From the NCBI GenBank assembly GCA_905236735.1, contig CAJOOU010000176.1:1-13300 (forward strand): 13,300 nt of DNA, read 5' to 3'. Origin of the DNA: an uncultured Eubacterium sp. GTDB lineage: Bacteria > Bacillota > Clostridia > Lachnospirales > Lachnospiraceae. Under the pieces are notes generated by a model that searched no databases, was not told where the DNA came from, and saw only the letters and a list, made by a program, of their open reading frames with translations. Within the stretch, counting starts at the first letter, position 1; each line of letters opens with the position of its first letter. Position numbers and translations under genes: made by a program. Positions 1-6,835 of the stretch are shown here, one piece after another.

Positions 1-743
1 TAATAGCCGCAGGGAAAAAACGTATACCTACCATTATCCACGAATCGGATATCACTCCGGGACTCGCCAATAAACTTGCCATCCCTCACGCAACAAAAGT
101 ATGCTGTAATTTCCCCGAGACAATGAATTACCTGCCCGAAGGCAAGGCCGTTCTTACCGGCTCACCCATAAGAGAAGAACTTCTCTCCGGAGACAAATCC
201 ACCGGACTTTCACTGTGCGGCTTTGATGGTTTAAAGCCCGTACTTATGATAATAGGTGGAAGTACAGGAGCCCGCCGCATAAATGACACGGTAAGGAGCT
301 CTCTGGATACTCTTCTGGAAAATTACAACATTATACACCTGTGTGGAAAAGGTATGTATGACAATACTCTCGAAGGCAAAGAAGGTTATATGCAGTTCGA
401 ATATGTAAAGGATGATTTGAAACATCTTTTTGCCGCAGCAGATATTCTGATTTCAAGAGCCGGCGCTAATGCCATATGTGAAATTCTCGCCCTCAAAAAG
501 CCGAATCTCCTGATTCCCCTGTCTGCCGCTGCAAGCAGAGGTGATCAGATATTAAACGCCAACTCTTTTAAAAAGATGGGCTTTTCAGAAATTCTTGAAG
601 AAGAAAACCTCACCCCCGAGACTTTAAAATCATCGGTAGATGAGGTCTTTACAAATCGCAATAACTACATAGATGCTATGGCAGGTTCGCCGATGCCGAA
701 TGCAATTAATACGATATTTAGTTTAATAGAAGAGATTTCTTAA
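1..743 (+). CDS. murG: MurG, lipid II synthase (UDP-GlcNAc transferase), 5'-truncated by window edge
   Basis: MurG transfers GlcNAc from UDP-GlcNAc to lipid I at the inner face of the cytoplasmic membrane, giving lipid II for peptidoglycan. The open frame runs in from the left edge (codons begin at base 3), so about 246 C-terminal residues of a usual ~355 are present. The reading starts just before the N-domain motif HESDITPGLANK, a Firmicutes variant of HEQN...GL.NK. The C-terminal nucleotide-binding half follows, with the glycine loop IIGGSTGARRIN and the UDP-GlcNAc-binding stretch SRAGANAICEILALKKP followed by LLIPLSAAASRGDQ. ATG at 123 is internal, not the start. It is the only plus-strand gene and converges on the HIT gene, whose last 26 bases it overlaps. 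A weak hairpin spans its stop codon. Identification is secure from the motifs. Confidence 0.95.
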   Translation, partial: IAAGKKRIPTIIHESDITPGLANKLAIPHATKVCCNFPETMNYLPEGKAVLTGSPIREELLSGDKSTGLSLCGFDGLKPVLMIIGGSTGARRINDTVRSSLDTLLENYNIIHLCGKGMYDNTLEGKEGYMQFEYVKDDLKHLFAAADILISRAGANAICEILALKKPNLLIPLSAAASRGDQILNANSFKKMGFSEILEEENLTPETLKSSVDEVFTNRNNYIDAMAGSPMPNAINTIFSLIEEIS

Positions 744-1137
744 TCTCTTCTGTTTCTTTTTCGTCAAAAGATAAATGCTCCCAGCTCATATGAATACTAT
801 CTTCATCACCTTTGTTTCTCGGCACCAGATGTACATGGTAGTGGAACACCGTCTGTCCTGCTGCCTCTCCGTTGTTCTGGAGAATATTCATCCCATCACA
901 GCCGAGCACTTCCTTCATATGGGCAGCCATCTTCTTCGCCAGCTTTGCTGCCCCCATAACTGTCTCATCATCAATCTCGTATATGTTTGCAAAATGATTC
1001 CTGGGCAGTATTAACGCATGACCTTTAGCACAGGGGCTCGCATCCATAATCACTGCAAAGTCATCATCCTGATACAACATATTTGTCGGTATGTCTCCAT
1101 TTGCAAGTTTGCAAAAAATACAATTATCGTCTTTCAT
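718..1137 (-). CDS. HIT family (histidine triad) nucleotide hydrolase
   Basis: A 139-residue cytosolic histidine-triad protein of the HINT/Hit branch, whose members hydrolyse nucleoside phosphoramidates, AMP-lysine adducts or dinucleoside polyphosphates. The triad H99-Y-H101-V-H103 (HYHVHLVPR) is intact. The N-terminal CIFC pair (C6, C9) with H48 suggests the structural zinc site common in Firmicutes HIT proteins. GHALILPRNHF is the usual beta-strand/nucleotide pocket motif. ATG at 1137 is preceded by AGGAGG with 5-nt spacing. It starts 9 nt after the flavodoxin-SCP2 stop, so the two are probably cotranscribed. Its last 26 bases overlap murG on the other strand. The family is certain; the exact substrate cannot be told from sequence. 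Confidence 0.93.
   Translation of the reverse strand: MKDDNCIFCKLANGDIPTNMLYQDDDFAVIMDASPCAKGHALILPRNHFANIYEIDDETVMGAAKLAKKMAAHMKEVLGCDGMNILQNNGEAAGQTVFHYHVHLVPRNKGDEDSIHMSWEHLSFDEKETEEIKKSLLLN
728..760 (+). terminator. Hairpin plus T-tract at the end of murG
   Basis: AGAAGAGAT (728-736) and ATCTCTTCT (743-751) form a perfect 9-bp stem with a 6-nt loop. On the plus strand it is followed by GTTTCTTTTTC. The murG stop TAA (741-743) lies at the loop/stem edge and the whole element sits inside the 3' end of the opposing HIT gene. The stem is A/G rich, so termination may be modest. In the opposite direction there is no T-run. Confidence 0.5.
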
Positions 1138-1146
1138 CTCATCCTC

Positions 1147-2133
1147 CTAAAACTCAAATATTTTATCAAGCATCTGCAAAGTCCTGAAATTGCCCTTCGC
1201 CGTCATGTCACCGGTCATAAAGGCCTTTTGGAAGGTCTGTCTGCTTTCTGTAATATCCTTCAATGTTTTCCTATCGATTTTGGCAAGCACATCAGGCTCG
1301 TCAATTTTCTCATATCTGCACCTGAGCCCATCGCTGCCGGCCTCTAATACAAGCGGCATTTCCTTGCCCTCTATTATAAACTCATAAACAGCCCCAAAGT
1401 CCTTCTGCGGTATGTAGGCACGGGTAAATAGCGGTATATACTCGTCCTCACTGCCCTTTTCTTCCTTAAGCAGCTCCGAAAAAAGTCCTTTTAGTTCCTC
1501 TATATCCTCTTTTTGCTTTTTTACATAGTCATCATTTGATACATACTGTGACAACTGTTCGCTCTCCTGCGGAGTAAGCTGCATACGGTTCGTCCTTAAA
1601 ACAGACTTTTTCACTGCCTGATTGCTTGACGGCAGGGTAAGAAGCTTCTGTGAAATGGTGCGATACAGATTCTCTGCTTTTTTTTCTATAATCTTCGTAT
1701 ACTCATTTTTCATCTCAAATCCGAGCATCTCTTCCACATAACCGCACACACCGTCACACGGCAGTCCTCCAAGAAGTTCCCATGCATTCTGAAGAGTAAG
1801 CATCCCTTCCTTTTCGCCATAGGTCGTAGACATTACGACCGGCTGCATATAGAGGGTACTTATTTTTTCTTTATCCCCATACAGCCAGCAGGCATCCAGA
1901 AACTGCTGCATATAACCGCCTATACCTATCCACTCAATTGTCGTAGCCAGAATTATTGCATCGGCATTTTTCATTGTGGACGGCAGTGATGTTATTTCAT
2001 TTTTCATCTCATAAAGGTTATACCTCGTCACCTTTACATTCAGTTCCTGCAACACTGACTGCATCTTTTCTATTACATATAGTGTGGGGTCATCCAAAAC
2101 TCCCCTTCCGCCGTAGTAAATATTTACCTTCAT
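1147..2133 (-). CDS. Flavodoxin-fold NAD(P)H/FMN oxidoreductase fused to SCP2-like domain
   Basis: A 328-residue two-domain cytosolic protein. Residues 1 to about 150 look like a flavodoxin-fold FMN reductase domain: an opening beta-strand MKVNIYYGG, then ADAIILATTIEWIGIGGYMQ, which matches the flavin-binding loop before helix 3, then LYMQPVVMSTTYG. Residues ~155-225 are a charged linker with coiled-coil character. Residues ~233-328 match the SCP2 sterol/lipid-carrier fold, ending in the family signature FMTGDMTAKGNFRTLQMLDKIF. The function is probably flavin-dependent reduction with a hydrophobic ligand bound by SCP2, but no substrate is evident. ATG at 2133 has AAAGGAG with 7-nt spacing. 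A promoter-like site lies just upstream, and the HIT gene follows after 9 nt. The order of domains is clear; the physiological role is unknown. Confidence 0.8.
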   Translation of the reverse strand: MKVNIYYGGRGVLDDPTLYVIEKMQSVLQELNVKVTRYNLYEMKNEITSLPSTMKNADAIILATTIEWIGIGGYMQQFLDACWLYGDKEKISTLYMQPVVMSTTYGEKEGMLTLQNAWELLGGLPCDGVCGYVEEMLGFEMKNEYTKIIEKKAENLYRTISQKLLTLPSSNQAVKKSVLRTNRMQLTPQESEQLSQYVSNDDYVKKQKEDIEELKGLFSELLKEEKGSEDEYIPLFTRAYIPQKDFGAVYEFIIEGKEMPLVLEAGSDGLRCRYEKIDEPDVLAKIDRKTLKDITESRQTFQKAFMTGDMTAKGNFRTLQMLDKIFEF

Positions 2134-2157
2134 TTATATTCTCCTTTAGCTTTCTTT

Positions 2158-2186
2158 AGTATAATTTTTTCTACGGCTAAAAGCAA
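2158..2186 (-). promoter_or_regulatory. Putative sigma-A promoter of the flavodoxin-SCP2/HIT unit
   Basis: On the minus strand, TTGCTT (2186-2181) and TATACT (2163-2158) are separated by exactly 17 nt. The -10 matches TATAAT at 5 of 6 positions and the -35 is weaker (3 of 6). Transcription would start about 17 nt before the start codon at 2133. It lies in the 58-nt gap after the rhomboid stop, so these two genes can be expressed apart from the upstream cluster. Confidence 0.5.
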
Positions 2187-2191
2187 GTGAG

Positions 2192-2839
2192 TTATTCCGG
2201 GTATATGTTCTTTGGTCGTTTTCCAAGTACTGCCGCAGCCATAAATCCGGCCGCAAAACCTCCCGCATGGGCTATATAATTTATCCCGGTACTCCCAAAG
2301 CCTATAACAAAATTGAGCAGAATAAAAAACGCCAGTCTCTTTATGCTGATATACTTATAATGCCCCTTGTTTATAACTACCATATAAAGGACTGCTCCAA
2401 GTATACCGAAAACGGCTCCTGATGCCCCCGCCGAAACAGCATATTCTCCCGTATGTATCTCCCATGCCATGGTCAAAGCATTGCCGGCTATTCCCGAAAT
2501 CATAAAGACTACAAAATACCTTATCCTGCCAAACTCTTTTTCTATTATATCTCCGATAAAATACCACAGAACCACATTGCTGAATACATGTTCCGCTCCA
2601 AAATGCAAAAATATCGGCGAAACAAGTCTATAGTATTCGCCCCCTTCTATCACATCCATTGTCCAGAGTGCACCCATGCTGCGCATAAACTCCGCATCCT
2701 GTGTATCACCCGCTATTTCCGTAACTACATATATTATCACCGTGACAGCTATCATTATCTTTGTAAGAGTTATCCCTCTTTCTACGAGGCTTCCTCTGGT
2801 TTCTTCTGCCAGCTGCACATCATTGTAATTTTCATTCAT
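2192..2839 (-). CDS. Rhomboid-family intramembrane serine protease
   Basis: About 215 residues with six predicted membrane helices, the size of a compact bacterial GlpG-type core. It cleaves transmembrane segments of membrane proteins within the bilayer. Rhomboid hallmarks, numbered from ATG 2839: HxxxxHxxxN in helix 2 (H79, H84, N88), the nucleophile loop GASGAVFG with catalytic S140, and the general base H191 in YIAHAGGFAAGF. There is no extra soluble domain beyond a short N-tail. The start is uncertain: ATG 2839 is used here, but in-frame TTG at 2848 has the better-placed AAAGG (6 nt). It begins 43-52 nt after the FHA stop with its own promoter-like site. Position next to the tad operon suggests, without proof, that a Tad component may be a substrate. 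Confidence 0.92.
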   Translation of the reverse strand: MNENYNDVQLAEETRGSLVERGITLTKIMIAVTVIIYVVTEIAGDTQDAEFMRSMGALWTMDVIEGGEYYRLVSPIFLHFGAEHVFSNVVLWYFIGDIIEKEFGRIRYFVVFMISGIAGNALTMAWEIHTGEYAVSAGASGAVFGILGAVLYMVVINKGHYKYISIKRLAFFILLNFVIGFGSTGINYIAHAGGFAAGFMAAAVLGKRPKNIYPE

Positions 2840-2866
2840 AAACAACAAAGCCTACCTTTCCTGCAA

Positions 2867-2895
2867 ACTTTATCATTCATTTGAAATATAGTCAA
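2867..2895 (-). promoter_or_regulatory. Putative promoter of the rhomboid gene
   Basis: Minus strand TTGACT (2895-2890, 5 of 6 to consensus) and TAAAGT (2872-2867, 4 of 6) lie 17 nt apart. The -35 overlaps the stop codon of the FHA gene. The -10 lies in the block TGATAAAGTTTGCA, nearly identical to the block in front of the tad operon (TGATAAAGTTTTGCA), which raises confidence that it is real. Confidence 0.5.
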
Positions 2896-3932
2896 TTAAA
2901 GATTAACTCGCTGTTTCCGAGTTTTATACAGTCTCCCTTTTTAACGGGTACTTCCTCCCCAGGATTAAGGAAGCATCCGTCTATCTCTACTCCGTTTTTT
3001 GAATTAATATCCGAAATATAGAATTCTTCTCCTCTTTTTGCTATCTGCGCATGAAGGCGGCTCACCGACTCGTCCTTTATCACCACATCACAGTATTCAC
3101 TGCTTTTCCCTATGGCAGTAATATCCTTAACAAGCCTTACGGTTTCCCCGCTTCCTTTTATGGTCAGTTCTCCACGAACAGTATTTTTTCTGTCAACATA
3201 GACCGTTTCATAATTTTTTTCCTCAGGCTCAAATATAACGGGACCGGCCTTTATCTCATCTCTCAAAATGTCCGGTTCCTTATCAGCGTTTTTCTTTTTC
3301 CAGAACCTTTTCATAAAAAAGCCTTTTACCCGGCCGCCATCCTCATATGTAACGATTTCCTCTTCGGGCTCAGCTAACGCCTCTTCCTCCTTAGCTAAAG
3401 GTTCATCCTGCAAATCTCTGCTCATACCTGCACAGGCCTTAAATATGCCTCCGCCCGCCTCTTCATATATGCCGTACATAAGCCCGGCCGCCGACTCTGC
3501 AAAATAGCCCGGACTTTTAATCAGCCTCTCCGTAAAGTCTTTGAATCCGTTTTCTTTACCTATATCCATCCTGTATATAAACTGATAACTCTCCGTTGCG
3601 TAATTAAAAAATATGAACTCCTCATCAAGTACCAGTCCTTCCGGAGAAAGCATATATCTTCTGCACTCTTCTTCCGCAGCTGCCATTGCATACAGCAGGC
3701 TTCTGATATCGTCCTCCTTATATTTTCTGCGTTTTAATCTGCTTTTTAATGATTCCTTTCCCGACAGTCTGTATGAAATCCTCTCTACGCCGTTAACCCG
3801 TAGCAGTCTCGGTCTGATAAATCCTTTAATCTGATTAACCGAAATCATCTTTTTAACAAAATCACTTGCATCCGGATCGTCTCCCATCTGCAGGTATGTT
3901 TCCCCAAGTTCTTTTACAACACTATAATCCAT
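2892..3932 (-). CDS. DUF6382 and FHA-domain protein of the Tad locus
   Basis: 346 residues, no signal peptide and no membrane segment, so probably cytosolic. Residues ~1-160 resemble DUF6382, a domain found next to FHA domains in clostridial Tad loci. A Glu-rich linker (~180-200) and a Lys/Arg patch (KRFWKKK) follow. Residues ~264-345 are an FHA phosphothreonine-binding domain with its conserved pieces: IGKS (274-277), SRLHAQI (291-297) and NSKNG (310-314); the S, H and N residues that contact phosphothreonine are all present. It is probably an adaptor reading Thr phosphorylation on a Tad component. No Ser/Thr kinase is in the window. ATG 3932 has GAGG with 5-nt spacing, 15 nt after the preceding stop. 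It is the last gene of the tad operon. The FHA call is firm, DUF6382 fairly so. Confidence 0.88.
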   Translation of the reverse strand: MDYSVVKELGETYLQMGDDPDASDFVKKMISVNQIKGFIRPRLLRVNGVERISYRLSGKESLKSRLKRRKYKEDDIRSLLYAMAAAEEECRRYMLSPEGLVLDEEFIFFNYATESYQFIYRMDIGKENGFKDFTERLIKSPGYFAESAAGLMYGIYEEAGGGIFKACAGMSRDLQDEPLAKEEEALAEPEEEIVTYEDGGRVKGFFMKRFWKKKNADKEPDILRDEIKAGPVIFEPEEKNYETVYVDRKNTVRGELTIKGSGETVRLVKDITAIGKSSEYCDVVIKDESVSRLHAQIAKRGEEFYISDINSKNGVEIDGCFLNPGEEVPVKKGDCIKLGNSELIFN

Positions 3933-3947
3933 TTTCGCCTCACTGTT

Positions 3948-4382
3948 TTATTCCACTAGTCTGTATTTACGAATGGCCTCAACCGGTCTTACGCTTATCA
4001 CCCGACTTTGCGCGCCTATATCCTCGCTGCTCTTCCATCCGATTTTTTCCATCCATCTCATAAAAGGTAATACAGTATGCCCCCGTATTTCCGTCTTTAT
4101 CTGCATCAGGGTATACTCTACACTCTGTGATACATCCACAACTCCCACAAGAGCATTGTCTTTGTTTTCTTCGGCGTATTTTTCTATATCACTGCTATCT
4201 GCTCCGTTTCCGCTGTTAATCATCTCCAGCGCATAATCTGTTATAGACACTGCATTAAAATAAGCAATGTCTCTGTCTCCAAGCCAGGTCGCTGCCATAC
4301 ACACAAGAATTAGAATCCCTAAAATAAAGGGCATGAGCAGAGACGCCTCAACTGTAAATGATGCCTTTTTTATATCCATCAT
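3948..4382 (-). CDS. TadE/TadF-like pseudopilin (second copy)
   Basis: 144 residues with one N-terminal membrane helix (~15-35) and a small extracytoplasmic domain, the form of TadE/TadF minor pseudopilins of Tad pili. The N-terminus KKASFTVEASLLMP matches the TadE motif: cleavage would fall before SFTVE, putting Glu at mature position 5. The residue before the cut is Ala, not the usual Gly. Two ATG codons (4382 and 4379) follow GGGAGG; the first forms an ATGA overlap with the upstream peptidase stop, while the second has the better spacing (6 nt). The C-terminal ~100 residues have no motif I recognise and no cysteines in the exported part. It lies between peptidase 2 and the FHA gene, as expected for a cotranscribed pilus component. 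Confidence 0.8.
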   Translation of the reverse strand: MMDIKKASFTVEASLLMPFILGILILVCMAATWLGDRDIAYFNAVSITDYALEMINSGNGADSSDIEKYAEENKDNALVGVVDVSQSVEYTLMQIKTEIRGHTVLPFMRWMEKIGWKSSEDIGAQSRVISVRPVEAIRKYRLVE

Positions 4383-4801
4383 ATTCCTCCCATAGCAAGT
4401 ACTGCGATATATCCCCCAAGTACAAAAGGCAAAAATGCAAACTCATAATGTCTGCTTCTCCTCTTTACGACAATCTGGTACACTGAAAAAAGAGCTCCCA
4501 ATGACAGGGACGCAAAAAGCAATACTATGTTGCCCCAGAACCCGAGCAGTATTCCCGTGAAAACAAACACCAGTCCGTCTGCCACTCCCACTGACTGTCT
4601 GCTTACTGCTGCCGCAATCAAAAGAAATACTCCGACCATGACTCCGCAAAATACCCCGGCCATATCGCCTCCTGAAAATACGCTATAACATGCCGCTACT
4701 GCCACAGCGGCAAATACCGTGTATATATTTACCCTCATTCTTTTGCAATCCTGCCATGCCCATAGACCCAAAGCGGCCAGAATGCACAGTTCTTTCCACA
4801 T
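4379..4801 (-). CDS. Prepilin peptidase 2 (A24-like) with non-canonical GVAD motif
   Basis: 140 residues, hydrophobic throughout (about five membrane helices), the size and shape of the short TadV/CpaA-type A24 aspartyl prepilin peptidases that lack the methylase domain. The first catalytic Asp is D18 in WQDCKRMRVN, and the second is D75 in VGVADGLV. The family motif GxGD is GVAD here, with Ala in place of the second Gly, so activity is plausible but not assured. Start: ATG 4801 has GGAGG at 6 nt. An upstream in-frame ATG (4816) has no good ribosome site and would overlap the previous gene. It follows the Cys-repeat TadE by 2 nt and ends in an ATGA overlap with the second TadE, so it is translationally coupled to its probable substrates. 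Confidence 0.78.
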   Translation of the reverse strand: MWKELCILAALGLWAWQDCKRMRVNIYTVFAAVAVAACYSVFSGGDMAGVFCGVMVGVFLLIAAAVSRQSVGVADGLVFVFTGILLGFWGNIVLLFASLSLGALFSVYQIVVKRRSRHYEFAFLPFVLGGYIAVLAMGGI

Positions 4802-4803
4802 AT

Positions 4804-5442
4804 CTATCCTCCGCATTTTGAGCAGGGACCTCTTCCTCCCACTTCAGAAATCGGCACACAATAAATTGTCCTTTTTAGTCCCTCGCAATTTATATCCCTA
4901 TGATAGCTCTCCCCATAGGTAGTAATATACACGCTGCCCGCTCCCGTCTTTGACACCACACACGACCTGCATGCATAATAAATATGTCCGCTGCTGTTCC
5001 TAAGATAACTCAGGGCCTCGTATGCCACCGTTTTTATTGACGGATTAAGATACGAACATTCCCTGTCTCTATGATACACCGTGCCGGTCTCTGTAATATA
5101 TACCATCTCCTCATCGTCTGAAGATGTTTCCGTGGGATCATATCCTGTCCACTTTCTCAGTCTGACATTTTCAAGGGCTATAATCTTTCTTCTGCCAAAA
5201 AACCTTACCGGGATATCAGTATATGCCGGAGCCGACAGGGTTATGTACTTTCCACTGCCACTATCTTCCGCATAGGCTGCTGTTGCAAGTATCCTTGCCG
5301 ATTCAAACACCCCCACCCTGGTCTCCATCTGGTCTCTCATGGCAATAAAAAAATACAATATAACCACACACGCCAATAAAAACACCGGCAGGGAAAGTGC
5401 AGCCTCAACTGTAAAAGAGCCCTTATTATATTTGTCATTCAT
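4804..5442 (-). CDS. TadE-like pseudopilin with two C-terminal Cys/His repeats
   Basis: 212 residues from ATG 5442, chosen because AAGAAGG lies 10 nt upstream and the ATG overlaps the previous stop by 8 nt; a frame extension to 5514 lacks this. The N-terminus NKGSFTVEAALSLP is a textbook TadE processing site (Gly, then SFTVE with Glu at +5), followed by a membrane helix (~13-35). Unusually, the exported C-terminal half carries two copies of one unit: VYIT..G..YHRD..C..L...C..C. Copy 1 spans residues 114-161 (H124, C129, C158, C161) and copy 2 spans 171-210 (H181, C186, C207, C210). The spacing resembles small zinc-binding YH...C...CxxC modules seen at the ends of some other exported proteins. 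Metal binding is inference; disulfides are the alternative. It sits between the DUF5702 gene and peptidase 2. Confidence 0.83.
   Translation of the reverse strand: MNDKYNKGSFTVEAALSLPVFLLACVVILYFFIAMRDQMETRVGVFESARILATAAYAEDSGSGKYITLSAPAYTDIPVRFFGRRKIIALENVRLRKWTGYDPTETSSDDEEMVYITETGTVYHRDRECSYLNPSIKTVAYEALSYLRNSSGHIYYACRSCVVSKTGAGSVYITTYGESYHRDINCEGLKRTIYCVPISEVGGRGPCSKCGG
4813..5103 (-). repeat. Protein-level tandem repeat in the TadE-like gene
   Basis: Two diverged coding repeats, 5103-4960 and 4932-4813, each encode VYIT, a Gly, YHRD, a Cys, a Leu and a closing CxxC. The shared residues are exactly those that could bind a metal or hold a fold (Tyr-His, three Cys), which suggests an old duplication kept by selection. 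Confidence 0.75.
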
Positions 5443-6835
5443 ATGTATAGTATCCTTCTTTTTCAATGGTATACGACCGGGCAAAGAAAGAGACCGTCCC
5501 CAGGAGTCCCGCAAAGACCCTGCCCGTCGTAAACCCTGCCTTCCAATCTATTCCGACTATCATATTATCGGCGGCAAAATTGCCATACCATTCTTCCTGC
5601 CTGATATTTATTTCCATAATGTCAAGGCTTCTATATACCCTGGTTTTTCTGTTTTTTATAAAGAGAATCATCTCCAGATACTCCTTATATCCCAATTGGA
5701 TATTACCACTCTCAAAATCCGACAGTTTCTTTCCCGCAAAAAGAGCCTTTACATCATCTATACTCTCCATAAATGCCCATGCCGTTATTACGGCTATTTG
5801 TATAATACCAATAAGCTCCGGCACAACAAATATTCCCGCAATGGCTATGGCAACTATCCTTGCCCTTTGCATCTTTTGGCTGTCTTTTATATCTTTTGCC
5901 AGATTCACAGCCTCCCTTAATGCCACCAATGTCTCTGCCACCTTTTCGAGGTTGGCTCTGTCGGTATTTCTTCCCTCACAGATATATTCAATCTCATAAT
6001 CAAGCGCGCTGCCTTCTCTTTCATGTCCATAGTATCCGAATTTGTCTCCGAGATATGCGGTAAATATGAGGTCATCGCCGGCATTTATACCACTGTCTTC
6101 ATTATGGGTGCCCTTCCTTAAACTTCGCTTTGATACAGCCCTGCTTAAATCTGCCGCCTTCGAAGAAATATCAGAGGCATCATCTATCACAAGTCCCAGC
6201 ACTCCCTGTCTCTTAATCTCAAGCACCTTTTTCAGTATCCCCATGTCCTCTGCAGGCACACATCCGGCCATCTCTTTTTCTTCTTCCGTTACAGCCACGC
6301 ACTCTTCTTCGGATTTATAGCTGTCGTCTGAAAGTGCCCCGTCTCCCTTTTCGATGTTTTTCAGGGCACTGCTTAACGAAAGGTCCTCTTCATCAATATC
6401 TCCGCATATTGATACTGCCTTCTTAAGAGCCTCTACTGCAAGCTTCCCTTTCATATATTCACACGCCATTTTTACATACGGCTCCCCTTCATCATCTGTA
6501 AGAAGCCTGTATGCCGGTATGGAGGTTATAATATCCGGAAAGGCAAAAAGACCACTGCCTGAATTTGCCCGGGCATTATTACCCAGCCTGTAATTAACAG
6601 CCTCTATGTCAAACCCGCTGCCCGAATATGCTCCATCAAGGGCAAAGATTTCATACCTTTCAAGCAGTTGTCTGTTGTATTCGGCAAATACGGAATCTGC
6701 CGCCGCCATGGATATGATTTCCGCATTTACTCTCTGCCCCTGATATCTGACGCCTTCAAGCAATGTAAATAAGATGGCAAATATCAAAAGCATTACAAGA
6801 GTCAGATATACGGTAATACTCCCTTTTTTTATCAT
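5435..6835 (-). CDS. TadG-like DUF5702 pilus-assembly protein
   Basis: 466 residues with the layout of clostridial DUF5702/TadG-like proteins, which sit beside TadE genes in Tad loci. The N-terminus KKGSITVYLTLVMLL is a TadE/G-like membrane anchor, but the position expected to be Glu at +5 is Tyr (GSITVY). A second hydrophobic stretch lies at ~326-355. Conserved-looking pieces include EYNRQLLERYEIFALDGAY after the anchor, DYEIEYICEGR near 279-289 and LGYKEYLEMILFI near 381-393. An acidic region at ~145-190 looks low in structure. ATG 6835 overlaps the Flp1 stop (ATGA). The likely role is a minor pilin-like or anchoring factor at the cell surface; its mechanism is not known. The family call is good, the TadG role is by analogy. 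Confidence 0.82.
   Translation of the reverse strand: MIKKGSITVYLTLVMLLIFAILFTLLEGVRYQGQRVNAEIISMAAADSVFAEYNRQLLERYEIFALDGAYSGSGFDIEAVNYRLGNNARANSGSGLFAFPDIITSIPAYRLLTDDEGEPYVKMACEYMKGKLAVEALKKAVSICGDIDEEDLSLSSALKNIEKGDGALSDDSYKSEEECVAVTEEEKEMAGCVPAEDMGILKKVLEIKRQGVLGLVIDDASDISSKAADLSRAVSKRSLRKGTHNEDSGINAGDDLIFTAYLGDKFGYYGHEREGSALDYEIEYICEGRNTDRANLEKVAETLVALREAVNLAKDIKDSQKMQRARIVAIAIAGIFVVPELIGIIQIAVITAWAFMESIDDVKALFAGKKLSDFESGNIQLGYKEYLEMILFIKNRKTRVYRSLDIMEINIRQEEWYGNFAADNMIVGIDWKAGFTTGRVFAGLLGTVSFFARSYTIEKEGYYTYE

Noticed and set aside
2145..2181. Inverted repeat TTTAGC/GCTAAA flanking the -10 before the flavodoxin-SCP2 gene
   Set aside because: The arms are 6 bp and A/T-rich with a 25-bp gap in an A/T-rich stretch; too weak to call an operator or a leader structure.
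2453..2884. Plus-strand open frame of 143 codons opposite the rhomboid gene
   Set aside because: Antisense to an intact rhomboid with catalytic residues; rich in Tyr, His and Cys with no fold or motif, and no ribosome site.
4443..4649. Alternative-frame 68-codon open frame inside prepilin peptidase 2
   Set aside because: Same strand, different frame, fully inside the membrane protein gene, without a ribosome site or hydrophobic pattern.
5339..5999. Two long plus-strand open frames (177 and 193 codons) across the DUF5702/TadE region
   Set aside because: They lie antisense to well-supported genes, overlap each other in different frames, have no ribosome site and give no recognisable protein; they follow from the codon bias of the minus-strand genes.
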